Source of the DNA: Hofstenia miamia
Lineage: Eukaryota; Xenacoelomorpha; Acoela
Direction: 5' to 3'
DNA: 64,000 bases
NCBI GenBank assembly: GCA_004352715.1
Contig: SCFE01000026.1
Coordinates: 1,125,861 to 1,189,860, forward strand
The position numbers were made by a program, and so were the translations under genes. How positions within the stretch are numbered: the first letter of the stretch is position 1; the number at the start of each line of letters is the position of its first letter. The notes under the pieces were generated by a model. That model searched no databases. It worked only from the letters and a program-made list of their open reading frames with translations, and had not been told where the DNA came from. Of this stretch, positions 1-14,000 are shown in pieces.

Positions 1-381
1 AGTACTCAGTTTTTATGCTATGTCATTGATTGCATAACTAAAAATTTTGTTGGTCTAATACTAATATTATTGAGTTTACCGTTAAATAGCATTAGCTATT
101 CACTTTGAAAAAAAAATAATTCCACAGCATGATGTATTCTAAAAGTTCTTTATTAAAAATTATGCTCATAATTATATTTATAAAAGCATTTTTATAAGTT
201 TCATATTAAACTTCTCAACAGTGTAGAAATAATAATGAAACTTTTAAAATTTATTTAAATTTCTTATTGTTGTGAACTAATATATTTGTATTTAAATAGC
301 AGAAAAAACTTGGTGTTCAATATTTCAACTTACCATCAGTAACTGTTTATCCGCACTGAACAAATATCCGAGTATGCTATA
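1..381. other. AT-rich non-coding sequence
   Basis: No reading frame, repeat or RNA structure could be supported here. Confidence 0.5.
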
Positions 382-389
382 AGTTGAAA

Positions 390-872
390 CAGACTTGTCA
401 ACGAGCCGTAATTTATAAGCTCGGCTCGTTTACATTTTGAGTAAGTTCGGCTCGGCTCGGCTCGCCACATAAAATCTTTCAATGAGACTCGTTTTAGCTC
501 GATATTTTTTTTAAAATATTGTGCTCAGAATTTTTTCAATTGCTCTTCCTATTATTTAATAAACATTTCTAAAATACGATTAAAAGTAAGGAATATTGAA
601 TCTGCATAATCAAATTAACAATCAGCACTATAAATTTGGTTTACTTAAAAACGGCTCGTTTTGGGCTCTTTGTATATACAATACTCTGCTCAAGCTCAGC
701 TCGGCTCGGCTCGGCTCGGCTCNNNNNNNNNNNNNNNNNNNNNNNNNNNNNNNNNNNNNNNNNNNNNNNNNNNNNNNNNNNNNNNNNNNNNNNNNNNNNN
801 NNNNNNNNNNNNNNNNNNNNNNNNNNNNNNNNNNNNNNNNNNNNGGCTCGGCTCGGCTCGTTGACAAGTCTG
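390..872. mobile_element. hAT-type MITE with a GGCTC pentamer array inside
   Basis: The ends are inverted repeats: CAGACTTGTCAACGAGCC at 390-407 and its exact reverse complement at 855-872. The 8 bp outside each end are AGTTGAAA (382-389) and AGCTGAAA (873-880), a 7/8 match, as expected for the 8-bp target duplication of hAT transposons. Inside lie GGCTC pentamer runs (around 448-465, 693-722 and 845-862) that continue into a gap. No transposase is encoded, so it is non-autonomous. Termini and duplication are seen; the hAT assignment is inferred from the 8-bp duplication and the CAG...CTG ends. Confidence 0.7.
690..863. repeat. (GGCTC)n array with 122-N gap
   Basis: Perfect GGCTC pentamers flank N positions 723-844. 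Open frames across it (poly-SAR/LGSAR type) are products of the repeat and are not genes. Confidence 0.85.
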
Positions 873-880
873 AGCTGAAA

Positions 881-1739
881 TAATTTTTCAAACCAAATTT
901 AGTTGTGCGAGATTTTCCTAAAGACTCTCTCCAACTTGATAAATGATCAAGTAAGATTGATTGTATAGCCATATCTGCCAGAGATAGTCAACATTGATTT
1001 CTCAGTAACCAGACATAGTGACTAAACATGAACATCATTGTAATCATATATTTTGACTTGTATATTTTTTTTTGTAATTTCAATATTTTCGAATACAAAT
1101 TATCTAATAATTTATTAATAAACTTTAATATTTGACAGTGAGCTCAAAACATTGCATGCATCATTTTATTCTAGAGTTTATATAATGTATTTTAAATTCT
1201 TTTAAATAAACAATGTAATTTACTTAACTTACATTGATTCCAAATTTTAAATTGTAACTATTTCTAAACATATATTTAATATTACTTCGTAAATTATCTT
1301 ATTATTTAAATTTTAATATTTCTAAGTAACCATTTTTAAAATTTCTACTTACAGTAAACAAAATTTCTAACTCAGTTTTATTGAAAATTTTCATCCACAA
1401 TATACTTCAATTTGATACAAGCACGTTAATTGAATGCTTAAAATTTTATTCATGTGATAATTTGATTATTTAATTAGTTGGTTAAAATTTCACCTGAAAA
1501 TTGTAATACATTTAAAATCCGAGCAATTGTACTCATAAAATAATATTTCTAATGCTTTACATTAAAGAGAGACATTTCTTACTATTCGTTTCTAGTTTTG
1601 AAGCTACAGCATTTGTAGACTGTTAGTGTTGAGTCGCATGCATTAATCATTATTTGGTGAATGTCATCAGGATTGCATTCTGCAGTAATTCTCCGAGTAT
1701 TTTGTCCTCAAATTCATTTGCATTTTCATCATTTTCAAA
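881..1739. other. AT-rich non-coding sequence
   Basis: Low-complexity A/T sequence with no supported gene. Confidence 0.5.
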
Positions 1740-4016
1740 TCAAATTACAAAAGAGAAAAGAGCATAGGGTGCATTACTGTCCGCTATGTTGCTATTCAGG
1801 TATTGCAAGGTTTCTTTTAAAGAAGTAGTTACTGTGCAAAGATTTGAACTTCTATGCTTAACTGATTGAAAATAGGCAAATGCTACACTAACTGTTTCTG
1901 GAATGCTAATGTGAAATGGCTGATAAACATCATTAGTCACATCTATACAAGCAGCACTGTCATCTAAATTGTTTAGTAAGTTCAAGAACTTCGATAATTC
2001 TGATTCATGCTCAGACTTCCTAAGCAAAGCGTTTTTTAAGGCAGAAAGAGTATCTATTTTATTTCCAACAAAATGTATGTTTTTAGTTGTATTACTCTGC
2101 TTAACACAACATAGACTTGTTCAATACTCCAGAGTCGGTATTTTTCATCTGTTGTTGAAACCTAAAAAAATTTAAGTTAAGGAAAATTAATTTTTTTACC
2201 TTTGTTGCAATAGCAGAAGAGTTTCACCGATACATTTGTGGATTGTAGAAGCAACGTAGTATAACAACCAGACTTATGTGCATATCCTCTTATGAATGGT
2301 ACATTTATCAAAACATCCTTTAAGTAGATAATCATCATCACTATTTTGTACCTTAATTGCTTTTCCAAATGGTTGAAGCCAAACTTTAATTGAAGCATAT
2401 TTTTCTGTGGGCTTAGTATTGATAACACATACCTGCCCCTGGTAGTACCTATGAGTAGAACTACATGCTGTGAAACGGCATATTGCACCTTTATAGCATA
2501 ATTGCTGAGGCTCTCTTACCAACGTATTTAATAGGTTTGTTTTATTCGATGGAAGCCATTGTGATGTTGTTCGAAATTCATCTTCAGCCATTAGTGAAAG
2601 GAAGTCGTTTTGAGCTGCCTCAATGTGAGCTTGGTACCTCTTGAATTCCTCTAACTCTGTAGCCTTAGTACTAAACACTCGTAAAGCATTACTTGGTACA
2701 TCTCCAAAAATTCAAGGAAATTGCATTTGTTTGAAATTATATTCATTACTAAATTTACTTCAATATTTGATAAGGGTCTTTTGTACATTATTGTTATAAG
2801 ATGTTGACCAATTAGTTCCTCCCTTCTGATTAGGTGACTTAAAAGATGAAATTTACAAAGTGTTGTAAATGTAATCTTCATCCATAATGAAGAGCCTGAT
2901 GGAAGAGGCAATTGCAAACAATCTCCATTTCCAATCACCATTATACCGCCAAATGGCATTGAAAATTTAGATTGAAATCATTCCGATTTCCTCAAAACAA
3001 ATGATATCCAATGACTTTAGTAAGTTTGTCCTCTCATAATATCTTTTTAAGCATTTCACTGCTTTTGCTGCTATTACTTCTGTAGATAGTGGCTCATTGT
3101 TATAAACAACTGGCATTTTAAAGAAATTATTGATGTAAATACCACCTGCACGTATAGACTGTTCACTTGATAAGGAAGTTACAACAACATTAGCGCCTCT
3201 AGAGATTGCAAAAAAGTAATATGGCACTTGTAACATGGCTTTTGCCAACTCCTGGTGCACCAACAATTATCTGGAAAGGAATGAACTTTTCCATGCCTAC
3301 AAAATGCTTTATCATAGCAAACTTGATACAGTTGTGTGTTTGACTGTTGCATGAATGACTCATTTGACTGTGCTGAAGTTTTTTCAATTGTAGGCTCCCA
3401 ACTTAAAGGTGGAATTTACTAAACTTTCTTCCCTGGGAGATTGGCCACCATGGTTGCGTTTTAATGCTAATATTAAATTTCTTTTGCATTCTCTTTGGAA
3501 CTTAATTGCTTCTTCATTAGCTTCTTCCTGGATGCTGTTGCTAAATATCGACGGGTAGCCAATAAAGTTAATTGATCTGTCACAAATCATTCCTTCAATA
3601 ATTACCCATGCATCTAAGAGATATCTGTCTTCAGTTTTTAAAACACCTGGATGGTGAACAGGATTATTAATGTAATAATTCTTTAAAATCTTTAGAGCAT
3701 CATCTCGTGTGGGATTCCCCTGTATGATCTTGGCTCTTATGAAAGCATCAAAGAAAGAATGAGTTGCAAATAAGTCTGCCTCTGTTTCAAACTGTCCTTG
3801 CGTTAACATGATGTGCGTCAGAAACTTAATTGGGTTTTTTGGTTTCACAAAAGGATAAACAACTACATTAACCTCCTTTTGCTGTGTGGAAACATACTGA
3901 GGAGAATGATTACTTACTTGGTGTAAATAGTTGTTAATATTTTCAATACTTGGACAATTTGCATTTCTTACACAGTCTTGAGAGTAAGAAACAAATTGAT
4001 TCACAGCATCAGGCAC
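1740..4016 (-). pseudogene. PIF1-family helicase of a mobile element, decayed
   Basis: Read on the minus strand, the pieces run in order: an N-terminal region of about 210 residues (4016-3384), a Walker A segment GAPGVGKSH (near 3265), a Walker B-like IICFEEIG (near 2985), the PIF1-type motif FGGIMVIGNGDCLQLP (near 2950-2905), then a C-terminal part with a VFSTKATELEEF segment and a GAICRFTA...GQVCVI segment (2678-2274). A further piece at 2027-1740 may be its tail. Successive pieces lie in different frames (at least four shifts), so no helicase can be made. PIF1-type helicases are common in Helitrons and other invertebrate elements; no Rep/HUH domain was seen, so the carrier element stays unnamed. 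Confidence 0.7.
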
Positions 4017-4225
4017 TTATACAAATTTATTTGTCCAAACAAAGGAATTTTTTCTGAACACGAAAAATTGTAATTATGAAATCACGCGATCTTCCTGGTT
4101 AACTCCCAACCTAAAAAAAAACTCGTCAAATGCAAAAATCGGGCTTACAAAACTTACTTACGAAATAAAACTGCTGATAACTACCGGTTATATAAAATTG
4201 CAAGAGGAACAAATCTAATATTGAA

Positions 4226-5975
4226 ATGAGAGCAGCACAAAATCACTACATGCAATTCGTATTCAGTAGAATAAATGACCCTAAGCATAAGTGGGACTTC
4301 ATCAACAATGTATTGGACAGGAACAAGAGTCATATGCTACACCTGCATCTTATTGAAAATAGCAATGGTGGAATATTAACTAAATCCAAGGATATTGCTA
4401 ATGCATTCAATGATCAGTTCATTAACCTAGGCAAATACTTGGCCGCTTACACTTGAAAAATCTAACTACAAACTCACAATTCTTTTTCATTCCGATTTGT
4501 GACTCGATACGAAGTACTGCAAGCAATAAACAAGCTAAAATTTAATAAATCAAGCGGACCTTCTGAAATACCGGCATGGTGTAATAAAGATTGTGCAAAA
4601 TTCATTAATAGTTCTTTATGCTATATCATCAATCACTGCATAAAACTAAATACCATGCTATCAATTTTAAAATTAGCTAATGTTACTCCCATATATAAAA
4701 GCGATAACCCGCTAAGATGTTGCAATTACCGGCATATTTCAATCATCTCACGTTTTGCAAAAATCTTCGAAAAACTAATATTTGACCAAATAAATACCTA
4801 TCTCCATAACATATCAATTCTTTCGAATACTCAATTCGGCGTTTGCAAAGCTCATTCCACTTCTGATGCTTTACCTTACACTACTGAAAATTGGAGATCT
4901 TATCTCGATAATAACAATTTTGTCACAATTTCTTCTATCGATTTGTCCAAATCATTTGATTCCATTGATCATTATATTCTTCTTAAAAAGATAGAATACA
5001 TTGGTTCGACTCTAATAGTATAAATTTTGTAAGGTGCTACTTAAGTGATCGTTTTCAAAGAGTAAAGGTAAATGGTATATTTTCTAACAGGTTACTATTT
5101 TAGGGTCTCTATTTTTCTCGGTGTATGTCAATGATTTAAATGGGAATTTAAGCAATGATAGTGGAATAATGCAGTATGCTGACGACACGTGATACAGACA
5201 TGATAATCAAATCGAATCATCAATTGGTAAATTAGAAACCAATCTCTCTCTTAACTGCGAAAATATTTCAATATGCGCCATTTAACTGTAAATCCCTAAA
5301 AAACAGAATTCTGTGTTGTGTCTCCCTTTCACTAAGATGATCAATGACACATTTTAAATTTTTCGGGATCAAAAATTACTCAAGTCGAATCTTTCAAATA
5401 TCTTGGAGTAGCAATCGATAATAAATTGAACTATGCCAGTCACATACGCATAGTATTACGCAAAATAACAATGGGAATTTAAACTATTTCACATGTAGGC
5501 AATTCTGTAAATTCTAAAATGAAATCGATGTTGGTTAACTCTCTAGTATTAAGTCATTATAAATACTGTAATGTTTTATTTAATGACATGAACCACTCAT
5601 TAATAAATAAAATCAACTCACAAATTAAATGGGCAGCAAACATTCATAATAATAATTACTCGACTAGGAGCGACAAAAGTTCATATTCTAATCATGACGA
5701 TCTTTCGCATTTCATAAGATACTTTTCATTAATAAAACTTTGAGATATTTCAAATCAGCGTCTAGCTTACAGTAAACTACAATTCGCGTTATATGCGCAT
5801 TCAACTTATAATTCGAGGACTTCAAAATTCAGAAAAATGAGGTTTAAAAAACATTTTCTTAACCTCAACAATTGAACTATGGAATAACTCACCAATTGAA
5901 ATAAAGCGAATCAAGTCTCGGAAGCAATATATCTTTAAAAAAGGAATTCAGTTTTTCAAAAAATATTAGTTAAAG
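4226..5975 (+). pseudogene. Non-LTR retrotransposon (jockey/CR1-like) reverse transcriptase, decayed
   Basis: 4226-4456 and 4499-5023 share one frame and give the pre-RT and RT fingers/palm: LKFNKSSGPSEIP, LKLANVTPIYKS, NYRHISIISRFAKIFEKL, and TISSIDLSKSFDSIDHYILL. The catalytic YADDT core follows in another frame near 5176-5190 (MQYADDT). Later pieces give the C-terminal region (SLVLSHYKYCNVLFND near 5540; ELWNNSPIEIK-like text near 5875). Stops and frame changes after 5023 show it is dead. Family level (jockey/CR1/L2-like) is inferred from the order of motifs. Confidence 0.85.
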
Positions 5976-6154
5976 TAATTAGCAGTAAACTGGGTAAAAT
6001 GTAAATTCTGCATCCATGTTTTTGCTGTTGTGTTTTATTTTTTTCGTTCTTCATGTATTTATTGACGCACTAAGTGTAGGATTAGCAGCTTTTGTTGGTG
6101 TTTAATTATGCAACTGTCCTAAACTTAGTAAGAAATTCTGTTCTCTATTCTACT

Positions 6155-6480
6155 ATGGTGCTATCCGTTATTACATATGGATCGTCTGTATGGGGTGAAG
6201 GAAAATACTATCTTTTATACTCTTTAGATTTAGTGCAAAACGAAATGTCAGACTTGGTATCATTCAATTGAAGACTAAGGTCCAATTCAAACAATTATCA
6301 GGTATCGAGATGATATTTTATATCATTCAATCACTAGCAATCCATTACATCCGCTTTCCTGTATGCTAAGCATAAGAACATCCTATTCAAATTAGAGACT
6401 GAAAATGCGTCTTCCTGCTGGCAAAAAAGTACAAACAAACAAAACTTTCAATTTTCCCGGTTTTTGCCAAACCGTATTTA
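6155..6480 (+). pseudogene. LINE reverse transcriptase C-terminal fragment
   Basis: The segment MVLSVITYGSSVWGEGKYY (from 6154) matches the post-RT SxxxYGxxxWG signature of non-LTR retrotransposons. Stops follow quickly. It differs from the copy ending near 5975 and is probably a second LINE relic. Confidence 0.55.
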
Positions 6481-6544
6481 TAGAAGTTTCAATTTTGAGT
6501 TTCTTGTATTGGAGTAATCAATATAATACATTATTATTATTTCT

Positions 6545-6699
6545 ATAATATATATATATATATATATANNNNNNNNNNNNNNNNNNNNNNNNNNNNNNNN
6601 NNNNNNNNNNNNNNNNNNNNNNNNNNNNNNNNNNNNNNNNNNNNNNNNNNNNNNNNNNNNNNNNNNNNNNNNNNNNNNNNNTATATATATATATATATA
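6545..6699. repeat. (TA)n microsatellite with 113-N gap
   Basis: Pure TA dinucleotide runs on both sides of N positions 6569-6681. Confidence 0.9.
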
Positions 6700-6943
6700 G
6701 TCCAAACCGATGTGTATTATCTTGATTGATAATATATTTTGATGGCCTAAAATAAAGTGTTTCAGATATTGCACAATTTCAGTTTCAAAGGCAGCCAATT
6801 TTAAAGAAATCAATTTTCTCTGAAATAGCTCAATGAAGATTCAAATAAATGGTGTCACAGAACTTAAATATACATGTCTCGCAAAAACTATTATATGACA
6901 AAATTGAAGTATTTTCTCATGAATCAACTATCCAAGCTGCCGG

Positions 6944-7231
6944 ATGTGGACAGAGAAATCAAGAACGCTGCCAATATTTATCATTAAAAAATTCATAAAA
7001 TATGTTGAAGAGCACCTTTTATTTGCATATAATTATATCATACATACATCAGAATTCTCTGCAGTTCTAAAGAAGTCAGACAACCCAATCCCCAAGAAAG
7101 GTGATCCGAAATTTGTCATTCATTATGTTGTTCAACTAAACTGTGCTGAAACTGCTCAACCGAACGTTCGAAATATGCCAATAACACGTGAACAATGCTC
7201 GACAACTTTACATATTAAAATACCTTTCTAA
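6944..7231 (+). pseudogene. Possible LINE RT fragment
   Basis: The 95-codon frame contains SDNPIPKKGDPKFVIHYV, which resembles the PIPKKGDPxxxxNYRP stretch of LINE reverse transcriptases, but the remainder is not recognisable. Weak call. Confidence 0.25.
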
Positions 7232-7890
7232 AAGCTTTTTATTAAATATTTTCATATTTCAAACAAACAGCGGCATTCGTTGCTCTCAGCAAATTTTGAA
7301 ATATGATTTATAGCTTGTGAAATACTAAAACAAAATCCCCAATAATGCATAGGGCGCACAAGAAAATCAGACAGTTTGATTTTAATCAGCAAATATGTCC
7401 TAGTTATTAAAAAGATGGTTGGATAATTTCTAATGAAATCAAAAGATGTCCTGGAAATAATTGCAAAGATATTGTGCGCACTTCTTGCATTAAATGGGAT
7501 GTTGGTTTGTACATCAAATATTTTGTTGTTTCACATTTGGTAATGTAAATTACTAGCGTTGCCAATGGCAACACAGGTTCTTTTGAGATTTACAAATTAA
7601 TAACCGTTTATTTTTAAAATTAATTAATATAGTTCTTAGCATACTTCAAACTGTCTATTATTACAGATGTAAATTAAATATAACAACTCAGGATAATTCA
7701 GGCTAAGGTAGTTATTTCTGAAGACGTAGAGAAATACAAAGACCGAATTATATTTAAATTATTAAGTTTTACAACTTAGATGTTTTGGATTTTGCATATA
7801 AAGGAAAATATATCAAAAATGCTGCATTGTCAACGATTAATTCCATTGTAAACTAAGACGTATGAGGTTAAGTCCAAATTCTACAAACGA
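7232..7890. other. Non-coding sequence downstream of POLD1
   Basis: No gene supported. This is the 3' flank of the minus-strand POLD1 exons. Confidence 0.4.
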
Positions 7891-7896
7891 TTTATT
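7891..7896 (-). promoter_or_regulatory. Candidate poly(A) signal of POLD1
   Basis: AATAAA on the minus strand, 44 nt past the POLD1 stop codon. Confidence 0.5.
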
Positions 7897-7940
7897 CATT
7901 GACACAAGTACAAAAATAAATTATACAATTTCGAATTAAC

Positions 7941-8034
7941 CTACCAAGAACTACCAAAACGACTAACCAGGGCATCTTGTGTTGCTAAATCTATTCGCAC
8001 CTTCTTTCTCATGTAGAATATAGGGCAATCACGA
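7941..8034 (-). CDS. POLD1: POLD1 exon 19 (last)
   Basis: Acceptor CTTTTAG; starts with the third base of a split codon, then [13 protein letters not shown], and ends at TAG (7943-7941). Supplies the last cysteine of the CysB cluster. Confidence 0.9.
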
Positions 8035-11000
8035 CTAAAAGTAATGTATTCAAAGAAGGTTATAACATTAAATTCTTCGAGACCAAGCATTATTACAAAT
8101 CAGAAAATGAAGTCAACAAAAGAAATTCAATGTAATTGAGATTAATATCTATAACAATGCATATTAAAATTTTTTATTAAAATTTTAACTTATCAATTAA
8201 CATGAGTACTACACGAAAACAATTGATAACTACTGAAGTAAAAGAAAAAAAAATATTTTTTTTTAAATTTTCATGTGAATTTCAAATAATTATTATAAAT
8301 TCATGCTCAAATATATAATGGAAAACATCTTAAAATATTCAATACCGTTTTTTACTAACACCCACTAATCGTGAGAAAACCCTGCTATTCAACTTCAACA
8401 CTAGCAAGTGGTTTCATCAAATAAACACTATCTGATAAGGAAAATTGATGCATGTTTGACTTCAGTCAATTTAATCAAAATAATATTCGATGCTATTTTT
8501 GGAATATAATTGTGCAATAGATAAGTGAAAATTCGAAGATGAGCGAAAACATTAAAACAAAATATTACTTTGTACAAATTACTTCTTCGTGAAGTGAACC
8601 TTGACAACGCTGACATTGCGTCCACAAGCGCGAAAACTTTTCTTCTAAGGCACTTAAGCTGTTAATCTAAATTTCCAAATATAATTCTTAGAATTGTAAT
8701 AATTTAATACCTCTCGTTGATATAAAGAGGCCTCTTTTGGCTTACAATGTTCACAAACTGCTTGTAAAGAACTTGGTAACACAGCTTTGCATCCAATGCA
8801 AGTGGACTTCTTAGTCACAAACCCACACAATCCTCCAACTTTAGCGCTCTGCACAGACTTGATTAAAGTATGTTCCCCTTCTAATCATTAATTTACTATT
8901 ATCAAAATTGCAAAAGAAAATTTATAATAGAGATTAAAACAATTCATTAGTTTAACAAATTTATCTTCATTTCCTAACGTTGAGAACATCGCAAGCCATT
9001 ACAATCTATTAAATTTTAACGTAGAAAATCTCTTATGAAAGAGTGGTCTTAGCAAATACAATAATCAAATTGAACAAACAGTGTTGTATTGAATTAATTA
9101 AGAAGTGAGTGTGATTTTATATTACAGACTCCAAAATTGTGTAATACTTCAATTAACTACTTTTGTTAATGTGGAATACATTTATAAATTACAAAGATTT
9201 TAAATCTTAAAGTGACTTTCAAATGATTTATACCTAAATTACATTATTAGAAAGACATGATATTGATTTTAAAACCGTTGCAAAAGCTTTCCTTGAAAAA
9301 ATACTTAAACAAGTTATTGTAAATTGTTTAAAAAGAGCAACGAAGTGAGGCAATCTCAACATCCCCTTCATTAACAAAATTTTATTAATACACTAAAGTC
9401 AAGAGAGTCTAGAACAACCATTCTACATGATTTACTAAAAATGCAGCATTAAGGTATTTTTTTATGGGTGGTTGTGAAATAAAACTTACTCAAGAGTTCA
9501 GACTCCGCCTTTTCATCTCCAATGATAGGCTCGAATATTCTCAATAAAGGCTTTGCTATTTGATGCTCCAAATAATAAGCTGTATCAATTGAAATTCCAT
9601 TCTCCAAAATATACATTGGATCCTAAACAAACTTAAAGTCGAATGTTGATTAATGAAAATACCTCAGCTTTTTCATAGACTGCTTGGCCCTTGGTTCCCG
9701 AGGTAACGACGTATGGGATTCGATCACCAAGCGAAGGCGCACTGCCGGGATCGCGTTTCTTCATTCTATTTCCAAACACATTATAACCATCATTAATATA
9801 ATTAGCTAGGGGGCTCTGAATACTAGCTTTTTCGGCTTTTGGTATTCAGCATCGCAAGGGGGGTGGGAGTTATTGCGTTTAATTAGGGACATTATAATGA
9901 AACACGCTGAAAGTGTAGCTATAGTCAACATGACATAGTAATTAGAACGTGAGTTTGAAACAGTCGTTCTCAGTGATCTCCAATTAAATTAACCGTTTAA
10001 CAATTTAGTTAAATAAAAGTTATGTAAACGCAATAGTTTAACTGAAAATCAGTTTATACTCGACACAAAAATAATCGTATTTTCAACTGTGTTTGCTGCG
10101 TTTTCAATTCGAATTATGATTAGGCGTGGGGGTCACCCTGTATTTTGATAGGTTGGTTTGCATTGTGGAAATAATGAAAATCGAACTGCCTCAGAGTTCT
10201 TTGAAAGTATTCCAATTCCAGGAAAATCTTCAGTCTAATAACAACCCAATAGACGACGCTTTTGTATTTCTGGGATTCAGAACATTAGAATTAGTGTTTG
10301 TTCATCTCACTGTAAAACGAGTACTTCAGAAATGTAGCCTGAAAATTGACAATCTGAGACAAGCTTTCAAGTACTTTGCAGAGCACTTTCAGAGATTTAA
10401 CTTCGTTTACTTCCATCACATGGTAATGCTGAGGGTTGTTTTTCAAACCCTACGCCCATTAGGGTAATGATTGTTTTGTATTTTGATGATTTCAAGAAAA
10501 AACACTAAAACAGTGAGAAATAGTGCGAGCATCTTGAAAAAGTCATAATGATCTTAAACTTTTATTAGCCGAATTTTTTTATTATTTTCAGATTCAAACT
10601 AAAATTGGCAGCACTAATATGAGCTGAAGAAATTTGAATTATTGTTATTCAAGTAGCCACTCCAATAACTACCCAATTGAGAACATTATTCTCATCCTCA
10701 TTTGAGAGCACAATGCTCTCGAAAAATGCGAACATATATCTGTGAATGTAGCAATAAAGCTTTATTACTAAATTTTTATTGAAAGAATAATGTTTAGAAA
10801 TGGCGAATGTCAATGTTTTGAATGATATAAAACGATCTTCCAAAATTTCATCCGGTCAGCAGTGATTGATATACATGTCTATATTGTCAAGAGCATGCTC
10901 ATATATATTTGTGAGCACCAGATGTGAAGCAACGCAATTGTTATCATTGAAAAACCTCTCTATGAAATTCCGTATCTTCTTTCACCATCCTCCATGACAA

Positions 11001-14000
11001 GCAGCTGGTGGGCCACTTGACCCAATATGTTAAAATTTATACATTATGAAGCAAATATTACTTAAGAAGTTCACCGGTGTTGGGTAGTCTGTGAAATGTT
11101 GCACATTGTGAAACTTCAGAAATGAGTTGATCAAATGCATGAAAAAATTCTTTCAAAAAGGTAGTATGCCAAAGTAAATTTGTCGCCCTGACTGTAATTT
11201 GTGGAAAGTTTGGTTTAATTGAGCTTGAGCCCATCAGCAAAATCAACTGGCTAGTTAACATAGAACCAGTGGAGCGAATTCTTATATATTCTATGTCTAA
11301 CTAACATTACATAGTGATTGACAAGTCTTTTAAGAAATAAAATTATAACATCATCGTAACGTACACCAGTGAAAGTCGTAGAAACTTATTCTCGGTGAAC
11401 CATACGAGCTTAAGACCAACTATTTGCGACTAAACCACCTTTTATAACGTTTTTGTTATTGTGAAAACTTTGTAGCAAAAAAATTTAACTGATAAACAGT
11501 TCAGCTCAACAATTAATTTTTGAACTGTAAACACTTGAATTTACAGTTTAATACTATTTAACTGGGCATCACTGGTGTTTCTGAATTCAACTTTTGAACT
11601 ATTATAGAGGGAGTGAATATAAGATTATAAAACTTGTAGCGAAGTGTACAATTATAAAGACTGATTAGTTCGGACTTAGACTCCAGAGTAGACCACTCTA
11701 AGAGTTTATAATGAGAAATTGTATAATGTTGAGATTTAAAACTCAACGGAAACATCGTTTTGTGTTTTCACGCAACATAAGAAAATTATAAACTAATATT
11801 CCGCAAAGCGATAGAAGTTTGCTATTTGATATTTTAAAATAATTCTAGGTAAATGGATAATCAGACCCAATGAGATTATATCGACCTAAAATTGTTCTTG
11901 ATGATTTAAAAATATTGTTTATATCTAGAACAAGAAGATTTGGAAGTAAGATGCGATAAGAAGTCCAGTAAGATATTACAGAAGAAACGTGTCCAAAACG
12001 TGTGCAATAAAACTATGACGTTTTACTTAAAAAAACTTAAACATTAATAATAACGAGATCACTTAGAATGCAAATAGAAGAAATTTATCAACAGTTAATA
12101 ATGTAAGGTGTTTGCAAAAAATGAATACCTCTTGGCTAGTTCAACGTGAGGGAGTTTGGATTTGTACTCATTGCCAGACTGTGTGAGCTCCTTAGTTATG
12201 ATTAACTGCGCAAGATCCACACGATTGCAGAGCAAATCGGAAATAATTTGCTTTGAATATTCAATTGCGGCTTTCGGATCCCTAAAACAAAAATCGGTTT
12301 CCATCAAGAAATATCGAAAAATTCTAAAATTATAATTCAAGAAATCAAAAGCGTTTAAAAATGGAAGAGTCAGCAAACCCATGATTGGGATCTCCTGTAG
12401 GAAATGACCTCCTCAAACAATTTAGTTCAAAATTGTATTGCATCTCCATGAATGATTATAACAAAACAGCTATATACTGTGCCGCTAAAAAGTCTGAGAC
12501 CAAAGGTGAAAAATCGATTTTTGTTGAGCAGGCACAAAGCTAAGGAAAATATTCAATGAATAAATTTGTTGGTTGCTGAAAATGTTGTATTAGACAGCTA
12601 GTTCTTATAATGCATTTTCAATATTTTACATGCAGGCTCCTAGCTTTCAGCAAGGGCTTTAGGTCTTCAGGGTATTGATTTTACCAATGATGCATAGTAA
12701 TCTGCTGGGATATGTTGGGTCTTCAGGGTATTGATTTTACCAATGATGCATTGTAATCTGCTGGGATATGTTGGGTCTTTCAAATCATCAAATGATGTAT
12801 GATGCCTCTCAGCAAGATGAATTTTCATGTTTCAACAAAGTTCAAATCTGACGAGTTGTCAAGCCATTTGATTGCATTTGACATTGTTTAATAGACACCA
12901 GTTTTGAGAGAGGATAGCCCATTCACCATACAATGGCATACAAATCTGCTCTCGAATAAACTGCTAAAAGCGTGAGAAAGTGCATGTAGTAAGTAATTCA
13001 TTACATAATAAGCTAAAGGACATCTCTGTTAATAATACTTGAATTTACATAGTTGGTATCAGACTTTTTAGCGGCACCGTCCGTTACATTTTCTGGAATA
13101 CCATTTTCCAAATGATTCCCAAGAGCTACTATAAATATTTCAGGGGCAAAGGCATACCCAAGGGGGTGTGGTTAGGCAGCCGCCACCCCCTCTCAAGGGA
13201 GGATAAGGTTGTCAATGTTAATGGTCCGGGCGGGCATGGATAAAGAATAAAAAAAGTTTAACCACCTCTTATGGAAACTTATTAGCAGTTTGTTTTTAAA
13301 TGATAAAGAAAACCACTAAAAGCTTATTTATACTTCAATATTCACATAAACCTTAAACATGTAATAGGTGATGGATACGAGGGGGAGCAGAGTGGGGACA
13401 GCCGTCCTCCATGTTTAGCTAACAGATAAGAATATTGAAGCAACTTAGTAATTAAATTCTATGTTTTCCGTAATAATAACAGACGCATACTACATTGCTT
13501 ATTTAACATTCTTATATAAAATTTAAATGAACAAAGGGCATGAGGTAATTTAATAAATCGTGAAAAATTTTATTACAAAAATTATTTTTATACCATTTGT
13601 CCACCATCGAACAGTAAAGCTCAAAAAGTAAATTTTTGAATACCCTAATATATATACAGGGTGCGTAATATGTTTAGAAACATGTTTATTTATTAGTCTA
13701 AAAAATGACCAATCAAATACAGGATAGAGATAAAATAGAAATAATTACTATTTTCGATACGTGTTTACATTCAACGGTTGATTTTTGCTTTAGACTTTCT
13801 TTCCTTTAATTGGTGTCAAATTGAACAAAAACGAGCTGCCAATGTTGAATTGTATCAATGTGGAAAACGCCAATATGAAATATTTCATGCACTTAAGCAG
13901 CATAAGATTAGTAGAAGTATTATTTCCAAAACAATAAAGCGGTATCAGAAAATGGGGAAATTGGAAAATGGACCCAAGTCAGGGCGTCCTGTAACTGCAG

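Noticed and set aside
628-972. ORFs with SAR/LGS repeats
   Set aside because: Products of the GGCTC pentamer array.
1740-4016. Helitron
   Set aside because: Only the helicase part is seen; no Rep/HUH motif or CTRR-hairpin end was found.
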